Assembly (NCBI GenBank): GCA_964442075.1
Contig: CAYTWH010000014.1
Coordinates: forward strand, 1 to 64,000
Length of the DNA: 64,000 nucleotides
Direction: 5' to 3'
Origin: CAYTAU01 sp964442075
GTDB lineage: Bacteria > Bacteroidota > Bacteroidia > Bacteroidales > CAYTAU01
Below are positions 34,744-44,465 of this stretch, piece by piece. The position numbers and the translations under genes are program-made. The notes under the pieces were generated by a model. The model saw only the letters and a program-made list of their open reading frames with translations. It did not search any database and was not told the DNA's origin. Position 1 is the stretch's first letter. Each line of letters starts with the position of its first letter.

Positions 34744-35223
34744 CTACTTATCTACTTTTAAATATTCTTTAATATATTTTTCAAAACTTGCTTTTGGCAT
34801 TGCTCCTGTTGCCATTGATGGTTCACCTTTTGCGGGTACAAATAGAAATGCCGGAATACCTGAAATTCCAAAAACACTTGCAAGTTCTTTTTCAAATTGT
34901 GTATTCACTTTATAAATCTGAATTTTCCCATTGTATTCTTTTTGAAGCTCTTCCAATGTAGGAGCAACCATTTTACAAGGTTTGCACCAATCTGCATAAA
35001 AATCAATTATTGCAGGAACATTGCCTTCGTATTCCCATTTATCATTTACATCATAATTAAAAACCAGTTTTTTAAACTTATCCTTATTTAAATGTATAAT
35101 TTCTTTTGAACTATTATTTGATATTACACCTGATTTAGCTGCATCAACAAGCAATGTATTTTGAGAAATCAAAATCGAATTAAATGCTATAAATACTAAT
35201 ATTAAAATTGATAATTTTTTCAT
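34744..35223 (-). CDS. Exported thioredoxin-fold protein
   Basis: A 159-residue thioredoxin with signal peptide (1 to about 20, ILISQ) and an active site WCKPC (Cys80, Cys83) inside YADWCKPCKMVAPTL, plus the conserved cis-Pro of SGIPAFLF (about 127-134). The N-terminal ~45 residues after the signal are unlike standard thioredoxin. It is closely similar to the cytoplasmic thioredoxin at 35320-35694 (shared FNYD/EvNxKWE, CKMVAP, and the MATGAMPKxSF/MAQGALPKDTF end), so the pair arose by duplication, one copy gaining export. It probably reduces or isomerises disulphides in the periplasm. Confidence 0.85.
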   Translation of the reverse strand: MKKLSILILVFIAFNSILISQNTLLVDAAKSGVISNNSSKEIIHLNKDKFKKLVFNYDVNDKWEYEGNVPAIIDFYADWCKPCKMVAPTLEELQKEYNGKIQIYKVNTQFEKELASVFGISGIPAFLFVPAKGEPSMATGAMPKASFEKYIKEYLKVDK

Positions 35224-35263
35224 ATCTACATATTTTTTTTACCGCTAATTCGCTAATGTTTTT

Positions 35264-35299
35264 CTTTGCCACGAATCACACGAATTTACACTAATATTT
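35264..35299. repeat. GCCACGAATCACACGAATTTACAC-type dispersed repeat
   Basis: Between the two thioredoxin genes is a stretch starting GCCACGAATCACACGAATTT and continuing to ACTAAT. From general knowledge it belongs to a very common interspersed sequence of Bacteroidota genomes. A related CGCTAATTCGCTAAT stretch lies directly before it. No second copy is in this window. Confidence 0.5.
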
Positions 35300-35319
35300 T
35301 TTATAATTACTCTATAATA

Positions 35320-35694
35320 TCACGTAATTACTTGCTTTTCTTTTACTTTCAACACATCTACAAATGCTTTCTTAAAAGTATCTTTTGGTAATGCGCCTTG
35401 TGCCATTTGTGGTTGCCCTTCTTTTGGTACAAATAAAATTGATGGAATACTTTGCACTCCAAAAACACCTGCTAATTCTTGTTGTTCTTCAGTGTTTACT
35501 TTATATACATTAAGTTCTCCCTTATACTCGTCCTGTAATTCTTCAAGAATAGGAGCTACCATTTTACAAGGTTGACACCATTCAGCATAAAAATCTATTA
35601 CAGCAGGAATTTTGCCTTCAAATTGCCATTCCTTATTTTTTTCATAATTAAAAACTTTTTCCTTAAAAGTTTCTACAGTTAAATGTTCGATCAT
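35320..35694 (-). CDS. Thioredoxin
   Basis: A 124-residue cytoplasmic thioredoxin: YAEWCQPCKMVAPIL with Cys40 and Cys43, and cis-Pro in VQSIPSILFV. I placed the start at 35694 (MIEHLTVETF), which matches the family; the frame runs open further upstream to 35835 through sequence that looks like non-coding AT-rich DNA and overlaps the divergent promoter region. It serves as a general disulphide reductant. It is divergent from the CCA-adding-type gene and paralogous to the exported protein downstream. Confidence 0.9.
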   Translation of the reverse strand: MIEHLTVETFKEKVFNYEKNKEWQFEGKIPAVIDFYAEWCQPCKMVAPILEELQDEYKGELNVYKVNTEEQQELAGVFGVQSIPSILFVPKEGQPQMAQGALPKDTFKKAFVDVLKVKEKQVIT

Positions 35695-35801
35695 AATATT
35701 TATTTTTAAATTATTAAATAACATATTGACGTATTCACATATCAACATATATGCCATTTCATGTATTAAGTGAATTTTGTGAAAAAATATAATAAAAATT
35801 G

Positions 35802-35809
35802 TAATTTTG
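35802..35809 (+). promoter_or_regulatory. -7 element TAATTTTG
   Basis: TAATTTTG is 20 bases before the ATG at 35829; transcription would start near 35816, which rules out the upstream TTG at 35817 as the translation start. Confidence 0.55.
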
Positions 35810-35828
35810 TCATGTTTTGAATACAGAT

Positions 35829-37259
35829 ATGTCACATACTAGAATTATTGAACACCTTAATAATAAAGTGCTTAATGCCGTATCCGAAATACTTTCAAAA
35901 AATAATCAAGAAGCATTTGTCATAGGTGGTTATGTCAGAGACATGTTTTTAAAAAGAAAAAGCAAAGATATTGACATTGTAGTAATAGGAAGCGGTATTG
36001 ATTTAGCCAAAGAACTTGCCAAAAAATTAAAAATTAAAAATGTTGCTGTTTACAAAAACTTTGGTACTGCTCAAGTAGTATATAAAAATTTTGAGATAGA
36101 ATTTGTTGGCGCAAGGAAAGAATCTTATAATAGAAATTCCAGAAAACCAATAGTAGAAAACGGGACTATTGAAGATGATCAAAACCGAAGAGATTTTACA
36201 ATTAATACTCTTGCAATATCATTAAATAAAAATTCTTATGGTAAATTTATTGACCCGTTTAACGGCTTAAATGACCTTAAAGAAAAAATTATTAGAACTC
36301 CGTTAAGCCCTGATATTACTTTTTCTGATGACCCGTTAAGAATGCTACGTGCTATTAGGTTTGCTTCCCAATTAAATTTTAATATTAATGAAACATCATA
36401 TAAAGGAATTATTAATAATAAGGACAGAATTAAAATTGTTTCACCTGAAAGGATTATTGACGAAATAAATAAAATAATGCTTTCAAAAAAACCTTCAGCA
36501 GGTTTCAGATTGCTTGATGAAAGCGGATTACTAAAAATAATTATTCCAGAACTTGATAAACTAAAAGGAGTAGAAATAATAAACAACAAAACACATAAAG
36601 ATAATTTTTACCATTCACTTGAAGTATTAGATAATATTTGTGAAAAGTCTGATAATTTGTGGCTTAGATGGGCATCATTACTTCATGATATTGCAAAACC
36701 ATCTACAAAAAAATTTAATAAAAAAACAGGTTGGAGTTTTCACGGACATGAGCATTATGGAGCTAAAATGATACCTGATATTTTTAAAGAATTACGATTA
36801 CCATTAAACGAAAAAATGAAATATGTACAGAAACTGGTTAACTTGCATTTAAGACCAATTGCTTTAGTTTCTAACAAAGTTACCGATTCTGCAATAAGAA
36901 GACTTTTATACGATGCAGGAAATGATGTTGATGATCTTATGCTATTATCGGAAGCTGATATTACATCAAAGAATGAAAAAAAAATTAAACAATATATTGA
37001 GAATTTTAAATTAGTAAGAAAAAAGATTATTGAAGTTGAGGAAAAAGACAAAATAAGAAATTGGCAACCACCTATAAACGGGGAAGAGATTATAAATATT
37101 TTTGATATTAAACCTTCAAAAATTGTTGGAGATATTAAACTCGCTATAAAAGATGCTATATTAGATGGGTTAATTGAAAATAATTACAAATCTGCTTATA
37201 ATTATATGCTAAAAATTGGAAAAGAAAAATTTGGTTTAGATCCAAAAAAATCAAATTAA
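35829..37259 (+). CDS. tRNA nucleotidyltransferase (CCA-adding type) with HD domain
   Basis: A 476-residue enzyme of the poly(A) polymerase/tRNA nucleotidyltransferase class II family that adds or repairs the 3' CCA of tRNAs. The nucleotidyltransferase head has VIGGYVRDMFL and DIDIVVIG (about 30-55), the RDFTINTLAISL motif (about 120) and DDPLRMLRAIRFASQL (about 172-187). An HD hydrolase-like domain follows with LLHDIAKP (about 285) and HGHEHYGA. The start at 35829 is preferred to a TTG 12 bases upstream. The last 9 bases overlap the convergent TPR kinase gene. Confidence 0.88.
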   Translation: MSHTRIIEHLNNKVLNAVSEILSKNNQEAFVIGGYVRDMFLKRKSKDIDIVVIGSGIDLAKELAKKLKIKNVAVYKNFGTAQVVYKNFEIEFVGARKESYNRNSRKPIVENGTIEDDQNRRDFTINTLAISLNKNSYGKFIDPFNGLNDLKEKIIRTPLSPDITFSDDPLRMLRAIRFASQLNFNINETSYKGIINNKDRIKIVSPERIIDEINKIMLSKKPSAGFRLLDESGLLKIIIPELDKLKGVEIINNKTHKDNFYHSLEVLDNICEKSDNLWLRWASLLHDIAKPSTKKFNKKTGWSFHGHEHYGAKMIPDIFKELRLPLNEKMKYVQKLVNLHLRPIALVSNKVTDSAIRRLLYDAGNDVDDLMLLSEADITSKNEKKIKQYIENFKLVRKKIIEVEEKDKIRNWQPPINGEEIINIFDIKPSKIVGDIKLAIKDAILDGLIENNYKSAYNYMLKIGKEKFGLDPKKSN

Positions 37260-39734
37260 TTTACTCTTAATTATCACTAGCAATTCATCATTATCAATTG
37301 GCTTGGAAATATAATCATCAAAACCCGATTTCAACAAACGTTCTCTGTCTTTACTCATAGCATAAGCTGTTTGAGCAATAAAAGGGACATCTTTATAAAA
37401 ATTCCATTTTTCTTTTATTGTTTTCATAAGCTCAATACCATCAAGTTTTCCAGGCAAATTAATATCGGAAATTATTATATCAAATTTTTTAGTTTCACCC
37501 GATTTATTTTGAATAATTTCTAGTGCATTATTACCATCAACAGCAGTAGTGGTTTTTCCTATTTTAGTTAAAATTTCTTCCAATATCAAGGCATTAAATT
37601 CATCATCTTCAATAATAAGTATTTCAAGTCCGCTTTCTTTTAAAATATCATTTGAAATATGCATTTCATCGGCAGAAATTATATACTGTTTATCTGACAA
37701 ACTTTCATCTATTTCTTCTACAGGTATGAATATTTTCACTATTGTTCCTTTATTCTTTTTAGATGAAATTTCAATTCTACCGCCAATTAATTCTATTAAC
37801 TTTTTAGATAGTGATAAACCTTTTTCTGTACCATCAAACGATTTATAATAACCTTCGCTTTCAAGAGCAACCGATTCAAAAATATGTGGTAATAGTTCCT
37901 GGTCAATCCCAATTCCTGTATCTGAAACCTGTATATATACTTCATTACTTTCAGGCATGTGCATACTTGATATATCTATACCACCTTCTTTTGTATATTT
38001 AACTGCATTTTCAATAACTTTAGAAAAAACTTTGGCTATAATCTTACAATCAACATTTACTTTTGGTAAAATATTTTTAGTCAAATTAAGTTCAAGGCCT
38101 TTCTCATTTGCAGTAAATGAATGCATTTGAATTGAAGTTTCAATAATCTCACATACATTACATTGAATAATATCTGAATCTACATCTTCAATTAAACTAT
38201 GTTCAAGCATATTATTAAAATAATTCAATAAAGTATTACTGCTTTTTTTAATACCATCAATATAACGAGAACAATCAACATTAGTATCTTTCAAAGAATT
38301 TTCCACCAAATTAGAAAGCCCTATAATTGCATTAAGAGGGTTTCTTATTTCATGACTCATGTTAATCAAAAATGCATATTTTTCTTTATTCGTTTTTTCA
38401 GTTTGATTTAATGCAATTTTAAGTTCTTCTTCTGTTCCCTTTCTTTTTTCAATATCATTTTGTAATTGATGCGTTTTTTGTTCTACTCTTTGTTCATTCA
38501 TTAATTTTTGAGAATTAATTTCAGAATTTATCTGTTTAATCTCCATATATTTTTTCTTTAAACCAGTTTTCTTTTTTTTATTAATTTTAATCATTATCAA
38601 CAACATTATTAATAACAATACAATCAAAAACCCGAAAACAACATGTAAGGACAAAAAGCTATTTTGTTTAGATATTTTAAGTTTATTGATATCTTTTTTC
38701 AATTTTTTATTTTCATTTTTTTCACTACCTGAACTATAAATTATCTTTAAATCAACAATTTTTTTATTATTATCAATACTTAATATACTGTCTTTATATT
38801 GGGTGTAAAGTTTAAAATAGATATATGCTTGTTTATAATTTTGCAATTTTTCGTGCAATAATGAATAATTCTTATAAGTATTTCGCAATACAATTATAGA
38901 ACCTTGTTGTTTGGCAAGTGTAATGTTTTCTTCCAGATATTTTCTTGCAAGCTGATATTCAGCCTTTTTAAGATGTAAATCGACAAGATTACTGTTACTA
39001 TAAATAATATCATCAATAAAATTATTCTCTTTTGCAAGTGTTAATCCCTCACTGAAAAACTTTTTAGAATTATTATAATCATTCATATCAAGATATATCA
39101 ATCCCAGATTATTTAAAGTTAAAACAAGATTGACTGTATCCAAAATCTCTTTTTCAATTTTAACAGATTTCTCATAAAAATTTATTGCTGTCTTATAATC
39201 TTTTTTAGTATAATAAACACTTGCAATATTATTATATGCAACAATCATTTGATCTTTATCAAGATTTTCTTCTTGAATTCTAAGATACTTTTCAAAGTAA
39301 GATAATGCTTCTTTAGTATTATTTAGATTAGCATACACAATACCAAGATTATTATAAGCAGAAGCGATTTCACCATTTCCTTTATTTTCTTTTGCTAAAT
39401 TGAAAGCAAATAAAAAATATTCAAGTGCATCTTCATAAAGTTCTATTTTATTATAAATTTTACCAATACTTATTAATAATTCATATTCATCCTTTTTATT
39501 TTTTAATTTTTGTGATATAATTAATGCACGCTTACTGTACTCAAGCGTTTTAGACGGCTGTCTTTCCATCTGTATATCAGAAAGTTGCTTAAGTATTTCT
39601 AATTGTTCTTTATCTTCATTGAAATTTAAGAGGTTCTTTAAACTATCTACCTTATTGTCGGCAATTGATGACAATGAAAAGGCAAAACAACATAAAAACA
39701 ATAAGAATATCGGGAGTTTCTGTTTCTGCTTCAT
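37251..39734 (-). CDS. TPR-sensor hybrid histidine kinase
   Basis: An 827-residue membrane kinase: signal peptide (1 to about 25); periplasmic TPR array (about 60-310) with repeats such as ASAYNNLGIVYANLNNTKEALSYF and NNLGLIYLDMNDYNNSKKFF; one membrane helix (about 358-382); coiled coil; HisKA with the phosphorylated His near 461 in NMSHEIRNPLNAIIG; HATPase with DTGIGI (about 600) and KGLSLSKKL; and a receiver (about 705-827) with Asp near 756 in IIISDINLPG and YISKP. It should sense a periplasmic protein or peptide through the TPRs. No response regulator with DNA-binding output is nearby. Confidence 0.9.
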   Translation of the reverse strand: MKQKQKLPIFLLFLCCFAFSLSSIADNKVDSLKNLLNFNEDKEQLEILKQLSDIQMERQPSKTLEYSKRALIISQKLKNKKDEYELLISIGKIYNKIELYEDALEYFLFAFNLAKENKGNGEIASAYNNLGIVYANLNNTKEALSYFEKYLRIQEENLDKDQMIVAYNNIASVYYTKKDYKTAINFYEKSVKIEKEILDTVNLVLTLNNLGLIYLDMNDYNNSKKFFSEGLTLAKENNFIDDIIYSNSNLVDLHLKKAEYQLARKYLEENITLAKQQGSIIVLRNTYKNYSLLHEKLQNYKQAYIYFKLYTQYKDSILSIDNNKKIVDLKIIYSSGSEKNENKKLKKDINKLKISKQNSFLSLHVVFGFLIVLLLIMLLIMIKINKKKKTGLKKKYMEIKQINSEINSQKLMNEQRVEQKTHQLQNDIEKRKGTEEELKIALNQTEKTNKEKYAFLINMSHEIRNPLNAIIGLSNLVENSLKDTNVDCSRYIDGIKKSSNTLLNYFNNMLEHSLIEDVDSDIIQCNVCEIIETSIQMHSFTANEKGLELNLTKNILPKVNVDCKIIAKVFSKVIENAVKYTKEGGIDISSMHMPESNEVYIQVSDTGIGIDQELLPHIFESVALESEGYYKSFDGTEKGLSLSKKLIELIGGRIEISSKKNKGTIVKIFIPVEEIDESLSDKQYIISADEMHISNDILKESGLEILIIEDDEFNALILEEILTKIGKTTTAVDGNNALEIIQNKSGETKKFDIIISDINLPGKLDGIELMKTIKEKWNFYKDVPFIAQTAYAMSKDRERLLKSGFDDYISKPIDNDELLVIIKSKLI

Positions 39735-39981
39735 AAAATGATATATTTATTTTATAAATAATTATGTTATAAAAGTATATAAAAAAATAAAATAAAAATA
39801 ATTTTTACTTTTTTTAATATAAATATTTTTCATAATCACTTCATCAAAATACAGGAATACGATTAAATCAGAACAAATTTTACAAAACATTAAAATAATA
39901 TCATCATGTTTTTGGTTAAGATTAAAAATCTTCGCATTTTTGAATATAGAAATCCAGTAAATATTTTAATTTAAACATATC

Positions 39982-42702
39982 ATGGTAAAACGAGTTTACA
40001 CGTTTGGAAATAAAGAGGCTGAAGGAAAAGCCGACATGAAAAATCTTCTAGGCGGAAAAGGGGCAAACCTTGCCGAAATGAATTTAATTGGTGTACCAGT
40101 ACCTCCGGGATTCACAATTACTTCTGATACTTGTACCGAATACAATGAGCTTGGTGAAAACAAAGTTATTGAATTATTGCAAAAGGATATTGAGAATGGA
40201 GTTGCTTATATCGAAAAAATTATGGCAGCAAAATTCGGTGATAAAGAAAATCCATGTTTGGTATCAGTGCGTTCCGGTGCAAGAGTTTCTATGCCGGGAA
40301 TGATGGACACGGTACTTAATCTCGGATTAAATGACGAAACGGTTACAGGTATAGCAAAAAAATCGGGTAACGAACGCTTTGCATGGGATTCGTATCGCCG
40401 TTTTGTTCAAATGTACGGTGATGTTGTTTTGGGCATGAAACCTGAATCTAAAGAAGATATTGACCCATTTGAAAAAATAATGGAAGAAATTAAAGAAGCA
40501 AGAGGTATTGAATTAGATAATGATCTTAGTGTTGATGACCTGAAAGAATTAGTTGCAAAATTTAAATCTGCTGTAAAAAAACAAACAGGAAAAGATTTCC
40601 CAATAAACCCATGGGATCAGCTATGGGGTGCCATAATGGCTGTTTTTGACAGTTGGAATACTGAAAGGGCTATTTATTACCGTCAATTAAATCAAATCCC
40701 ATCCGAATGGGGAACCGCCGTTAATGTACAAGCAATGGTTTATGGAAATATGGGAAACAATTCAGGAACAGGAGTTGCTTTTACAAGAGATGCAGGAACC
40801 GGCGAAAATATATTTAATGGCGAATATCTTATTAATGCACAAGGCGAAGATGTTGTTGCAGGAACTCGTACTCCACAACAAATTACTAAAGAAGGTTCAT
40901 TACGTTGGGCTGAATTAGCAAATGTAGTAGAAGAAATAAGAGCTTCTGAATATCCATCGCTTGAGGAATTAATGCCTGTGGTTTATAAAGAACTATTCGA
41001 TACTCAGAAAAAACTTGAAAAACACTATAAAGATATGCAAGACATTGAATTTACTATGCAAGATGGTAAACTTTGGTTATTGCAAACAAGAAGCGGAAAA
41101 CGTACAGGTGCTGCAATGGTGAAAATTGCAACTGATATGTTTAAAGAGGGTGAGATAGATGACAAAACAGCTGTACTAAGAGTTGAACCAAATAAACTTG
41201 ATGAACTTCTTCACCCTGTTTTTGATAAAGGAGCAATTGCTTCAGCAAATGTAATTACAAAAGGTCTGCCTGCTTCTCCCGGAGCAGCAACTGGTCAAAT
41301 AGTATTTCATGCCGATGATGCAGAAGAATGGGCAAATAATGGTAAAAACGTTATTTTAGTTCGTATTGAAACATCTCCCGAAGATCTTAAAGGAATGAAC
41401 ATTGCTAATGGCATTTTAACTGCACGGGGAGGAATGACATCACATGCAGCAGTTGTAGCACGAGGAATGGGCAAATGTTGTGTTTCGGGTGCAGGTAACA
41501 TAAAAATTGATTACAAAGCAAAAACAATGACTGTTGATGGTGTTACTTATAATGAAGGTGATTGGATATCACTCAACGGAAGTACCGGTGAAGTTTATGA
41601 AGGACAGACAAAAACTATTGACCCTGAATTAAGTGGAGATTTTGGCGAACTAATGGCTCTTGCCAATAAATTTACAAGAATGAATGTAAGAACAAATGCC
41701 GATACTCCTCACGATGCTAAAGCAGCTCGCGAATTTGGAGCACAAGGCATTGGTCTTTGCCGTACAGAACACATGTTTTTTGAAGGCAACAGAATTATTG
41801 CAATGCGTGAAATGATACTTGCCGATGACGAAACAGGAAGAATTGAAGCTTTGAAAAAATTATTGCCTATACAAAGAAAAGATTTTGAAGGTATTTTTGA
41901 AGCAATGCAAAACTTACCTGTAACTGTTCGCTTACTTGACCCTCCTTTACATGAGTTTGTTCCACACGATGAAAAAGGACAACAGGAAATGGCTGATGTA
42001 ATGGGTGTATCTTTAAAAATAATTAAAGATAAAGTAGAAGACCTTTCTGAATTTAACCCAATGCTTGGGCATAGAGGTTGTCGATTGGGAAATACTTATC
42101 CTGAAATTACCGAAATGCAGGCAAGAGCAATTATTGAAGCTGCTTTAAATCTTAAGAAAAAAGGAATTAAAGCTATTCCTGAGATTATGGTTCCACTTAT
42201 AGGTACTGCAAAAGAATACAGAATGCAAGAAGACTTAGTTGAAAAAATTGCCAACAAAGTATTTGAAGAAAAAGGTGACAAAATTGAATATTTAATTGGC
42301 ACTATGATAGAAATACCAAGAGCTGCTCTAACAGCAGACAAGGTTGCTGAAACTGCCGAGTTCTTTTCTTTTGGAACAAATGACCTTACTCAAATGACAT
42401 TTGGTTATTCAAGAGATGATGCGGGTAAATTTTTACCTGTTTATACAGAATTAGGGATTTTGGAAAATGATCCTTTTCAGGTATTAGACCAGGAAGGTGT
42501 AGGGCAATTAGTTGAAATGGGAATAACAAGAGGTAGAACTACTAATCCCAATTTAAAAATAGGTATTTGTGGCGAACATGGTGGTGAACCATCATCGGTA
42601 GAGTTTTGCCATAAAGTTGGAATGAATTACGTAAGTTGTTCGCCATTTAGAGTGCCAATTGCACGATTAGCAGCAGCACAAGCAAATATTAAACAAGGGT
42701 AA
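39982..42702 (+). CDS. ppdK: Pyruvate, phosphate dikinase
   Basis: A 906-residue enzyme interconverting pyruvate, ATP and phosphate with phosphoenolpyruvate, AMP and diphosphate. Order: ATP-grasp nucleotide-binding part (about 1-340, LGGKGANLAEM and SVRSGARVSMPGMMDTVLNLG), swivelling domain with the phosphorylated His488 in GGMTSHAAVVARG, and PEP/pyruvate barrel (about 540-906) with the catalytic Cys863 in GICGEHGG. Length is close to clostridial PPDK. In anaerobic Bacteroidota it usually serves glycolysis or gluconeogenesis in place of pyruvate kinase. The next gene starts 2 bases after its stop, so they are co-transcribed. The 247-bp upstream gap holds only AT-rich DNA and a small AAGATT/AATCTT hairpin. 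Confidence 0.95.
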   Translation: MVKRVYTFGNKEAEGKADMKNLLGGKGANLAEMNLIGVPVPPGFTITSDTCTEYNELGENKVIELLQKDIENGVAYIEKIMAAKFGDKENPCLVSVRSGARVSMPGMMDTVLNLGLNDETVTGIAKKSGNERFAWDSYRRFVQMYGDVVLGMKPESKEDIDPFEKIMEEIKEARGIELDNDLSVDDLKELVAKFKSAVKKQTGKDFPINPWDQLWGAIMAVFDSWNTERAIYYRQLNQIPSEWGTAVNVQAMVYGNMGNNSGTGVAFTRDAGTGENIFNGEYLINAQGEDVVAGTRTPQQITKEGSLRWAELANVVEEIRASEYPSLEELMPVVYKELFDTQKKLEKHYKDMQDIEFTMQDGKLWLLQTRSGKRTGAAMVKIATDMFKEGEIDDKTAVLRVEPNKLDELLHPVFDKGAIASANVITKGLPASPGAATGQIVFHADDAEEWANNGKNVILVRIETSPEDLKGMNIANGILTARGGMTSHAAVVARGMGKCCVSGAGNIKIDYKAKTMTVDGVTYNEGDWISLNGSTGEVYEGQTKTIDPELSGDFGELMALANKFTRMNVRTNADTPHDAKAAREFGAQGIGLCRTEHMFFEGNRIIAMREMILADDETGRIEALKKLLPIQRKDFEGIFEAMQNLPVTVRLLDPPLHEFVPHDEKGQQEMADVMGVSLKIIKDKVEDLSEFNPMLGHRGCRLGNTYPEITEMQARAIIEAALNLKKKGIKAIPEIMVPLIGTAKEYRMQEDLVEKIANKVFEEKGDKIEYLIGTMIEIPRAALTADKVAETAEFFSFGTNDLTQMTFGYSRDDAGKFLPVYTELGILENDPFQVLDQEGVGQLVEMGITRGRTTNPNLKIGICGEHGGEPSSVEFCHKVGMNYVSCSPFRVPIARLAAAQANIKQG

Positions 42703-42704
42703 AA

Positions 42705-43442
42705 ATGAAAAATAAAAATTCGCAAAACGAACTTAGTAAAGCTGAAAACATAAGATTAATTATAGATTTTTGGCACAGAACTATGATGCACCATGCAATG
42801 TGGTTTGCTGAAGTGCAACACCAAATGGGTAAAGAAAAAGCTTTTAAAACACTAACAAAAGCTTATGAAAAAAGCTATGCAATACAAATGAAAAGAATAT
42901 CGAAAGTATTAGGATTTGAGATGAAAGAAGATATTCCCGAACCTTTGCTAAATTTGCCCGATGAAAAAATAAACGAACTTAAAGAGGCTGTTGCAGTAAA
43001 CTGGCTGGCAAACGATGGTGTTTGGTTTCAGGCAGTAGAGTTTGAACACGGAATGTTCGACGCCAAACGTTGCAATGATACTTGCTGGGGACACTTCTCC
43101 CCTATTGAAGCATGGTCTATAAAACGCTTACTTGAATTACCAGAAAATCCCGGGCTTGATGGTTTAAAAAAAGCATTACAATTCAGGCTTTATGCAACTG
43201 TTAATAAACAATCAATTACTGAAGAAACAGATAACAGTTTTGTTTTTCAAATGAACGATTGCAGGGTTCAGTCTGCACGCAAAAGAAAAGGGCTTGAAGA
43301 TTATCCATGTAAATCGGGTGGAATGGTAGAATATAAAACATTTGTCGAAGCTATTGATAAAAGAATAAAAACAGAATGCTTAAGCTGTCCACCCGACAAA
43401 CACCCTGATGAATATTATTGTGCTTGGAAATTTACGATATAG
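42705..43442 (+). CDS. Cys-rich protein, probably DUF6125 family
   Basis: A 245-residue cytoplasmic protein. N-terminal helices (about 13-90, with FWHRTMMHHAMWFAEVQHQMG) precede a region with RCNDTCWGHFSP (about 125-136) and a C-terminal half holding Cys in DCRVQSARKRKG, YPCKSGG, ECLSCPPDKHP and YYCAWKF. The layout resembles DUF6125/L-2-amino-thiazoline-4-carboxylate-hydrolase-like proteins, which bear a conserved Cys-Asp set. It is tightly coupled to ppdK (2-bp gap), so a role in PPDK regulation or in the same metabolism is possible, but unproven. The Cys set might bind metal or a cofactor. Confidence 0.6.
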   Translation: MKNKNSQNELSKAENIRLIIDFWHRTMMHHAMWFAEVQHQMGKEKAFKTLTKAYEKSYAIQMKRISKVLGFEMKEDIPEPLLNLPDEKINELKEAVAVNWLANDGVWFQAVEFEHGMFDAKRCNDTCWGHFSPIEAWSIKRLLELPENPGLDGLKKALQFRLYATVNKQSITEETDNSFVFQMNDCRVQSARKRKGLEDYPCKSGGMVEYKTFVEAIDKRIKTECLSCPPDKHPDEYYCAWKFTI

Positions 43443-43466
43443 GATATCGTTTGTTGTATGTCGTTT

Positions 43467-43498
43467 CGTTTCAATACTAGGGTTATAGGATTAAAACG
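43467..43498. terminator. Imperfect long hairpin between convergent genes
   Basis: CGTTTCAATACTA and TAGGATTAAAACG pair with two mismatches around a short loop, between the DUF6125-like gene (+) and a secreted protein gene (-). It lies beside a GTTTGTTGTATGTCG run of the simple-repeat kind also seen near 1545 and 17650. Confidence 0.5.
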
Positions 43499-43507
43499 AA
43501 CGTTTAG

Positions 43508-44395
43508 CTAATTCTTATGCTCTATTGCTACGTAGATTAATTTTTCCAATTCGGAATAATAAATAATTACATTATCATTATCCTGAATACTGGAAATAAT
43601 ATTGTTTAATTCGCTAATAATTTGTGCTTGATCAATTTTATCGAAAGTTTTATAATAATCAAATTTATATTCAATAAGGGTTTTCTTTACCTCACCTAAA
43701 GAAGAGTTATTAACCAATCTTTTCCAGAAAAATTTATGCTCATTACTACCAGAAATAATTGCTTCATGATTAACATTCTCAATTTTTTTATTGGCAACGT
43801 TAATATTTAATTTGTCAATAGGGTTTTTTTGCAAAGAATCTTTTTCTAAAACAGTTTCATTAACCGGTGCTGATTGATCTATAAAACCATTTTCTTTTTC
43901 ATATTTTACCTGAGCAAGAATATCTGCATCAACAACTATTACATCTTCACGTGCTGCATTATACAAATATTCATAACCTTTTTCATTACTAATTAACTGA
44001 AGCGGATTCACTGTTTCATTAAGCGATGGATCAAAAACAACAAAATATCTTTTTCCTACTTCAACATTAAATATAATCTGAGCTTTATATTTTTTGTCTC
44101 TTACCTGAGTTAATTTTAATACTCTTTTTGGTTTTCCCGCACAATTAAACACAAGCCATTTACCTGTATATTTGTCTGTAAACACAGGGTTATTTCCTGT
44201 TAACTCTGCAATGTATTTATTGTCTATCCATGCATTGTAGCTTACAGCACTATTTGTCGATTTTTTTAATCGTATTAAATATATAATAGCATAATTATCA
44301 TTTTCCTGCCCATAAATATCTATAGTTGGACATACAATAAATAATACAATTATAAGAAATGCAATTTTCGATATTTTAACAGTAAGTTTATTCAT
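43508..44395 (-). CDS. Secreted protein with DUF2846-like domain
   Basis: A 295-residue protein with a signal peptide (about 1-30, ending DIYGQ). Residues about 34-150 read like a DUF2846 domain: YAIIYLIRLKKSTNSAVSY, NAWIDNKYIAEL, a GKWLVFNCAGK strand and GKRYFVVFD. The C-terminal half is helical and Asn/Lys-rich with a conserved-looking YYSELEKLIYVAIEH end. Function unknown; likely periplasmic. A terminator hairpin sits directly upstream, so it has its own promoter, which I cannot see. Confidence 0.6.
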   Translation of the reverse strand: MNKLTVKISKIAFLIIVLFIVCPTIDIYGQENDNYAIIYLIRLKKSTNSAVSYNAWIDNKYIAELTGNNPVFTDKYTGKWLVFNCAGKPKRVLKLTQVRDKKYKAQIIFNVEVGKRYFVVFDPSLNETVNPLQLISNEKGYEYLYNAAREDVIVVDADILAQVKYEKENGFIDQSAPVNETVLEKDSLQKNPIDKLNINVANKKIENVNHEAIISGSNEHKFFWKRLVNNSSLGEVKKTLIEYKFDYYKTFDKIDQAQIISELNNIISSIQDNDNVIIYYSELEKLIYVAIEHKN

Positions 44396-44418
44396 TATAA
44401 ATATGAATTAGTACATGT

Positions 44419-44456
44419 AAAAAAAGGAATCATTACAAAAATGATTCCTTTTTTAA
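44419..44456. terminator. Rho-independent terminator
   Basis: AAGGAATCATT and AATGATTCCTT form an 11-bp stem with a 5-base loop flanked by A and T runs, directly after the lipoprotein gene (44466-44888, minus strand). Confidence 0.9.
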
Positions 44457-44465
44457 AATTATAAA

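Noticed and set aside
35695..35835. N-terminal extension of the cytoplasmic thioredoxin
   Set aside because: The frame is open upstream but the residues do not resemble thioredoxin and would overlap the promoter of the divergent gene; the start at 35694 fits the family.
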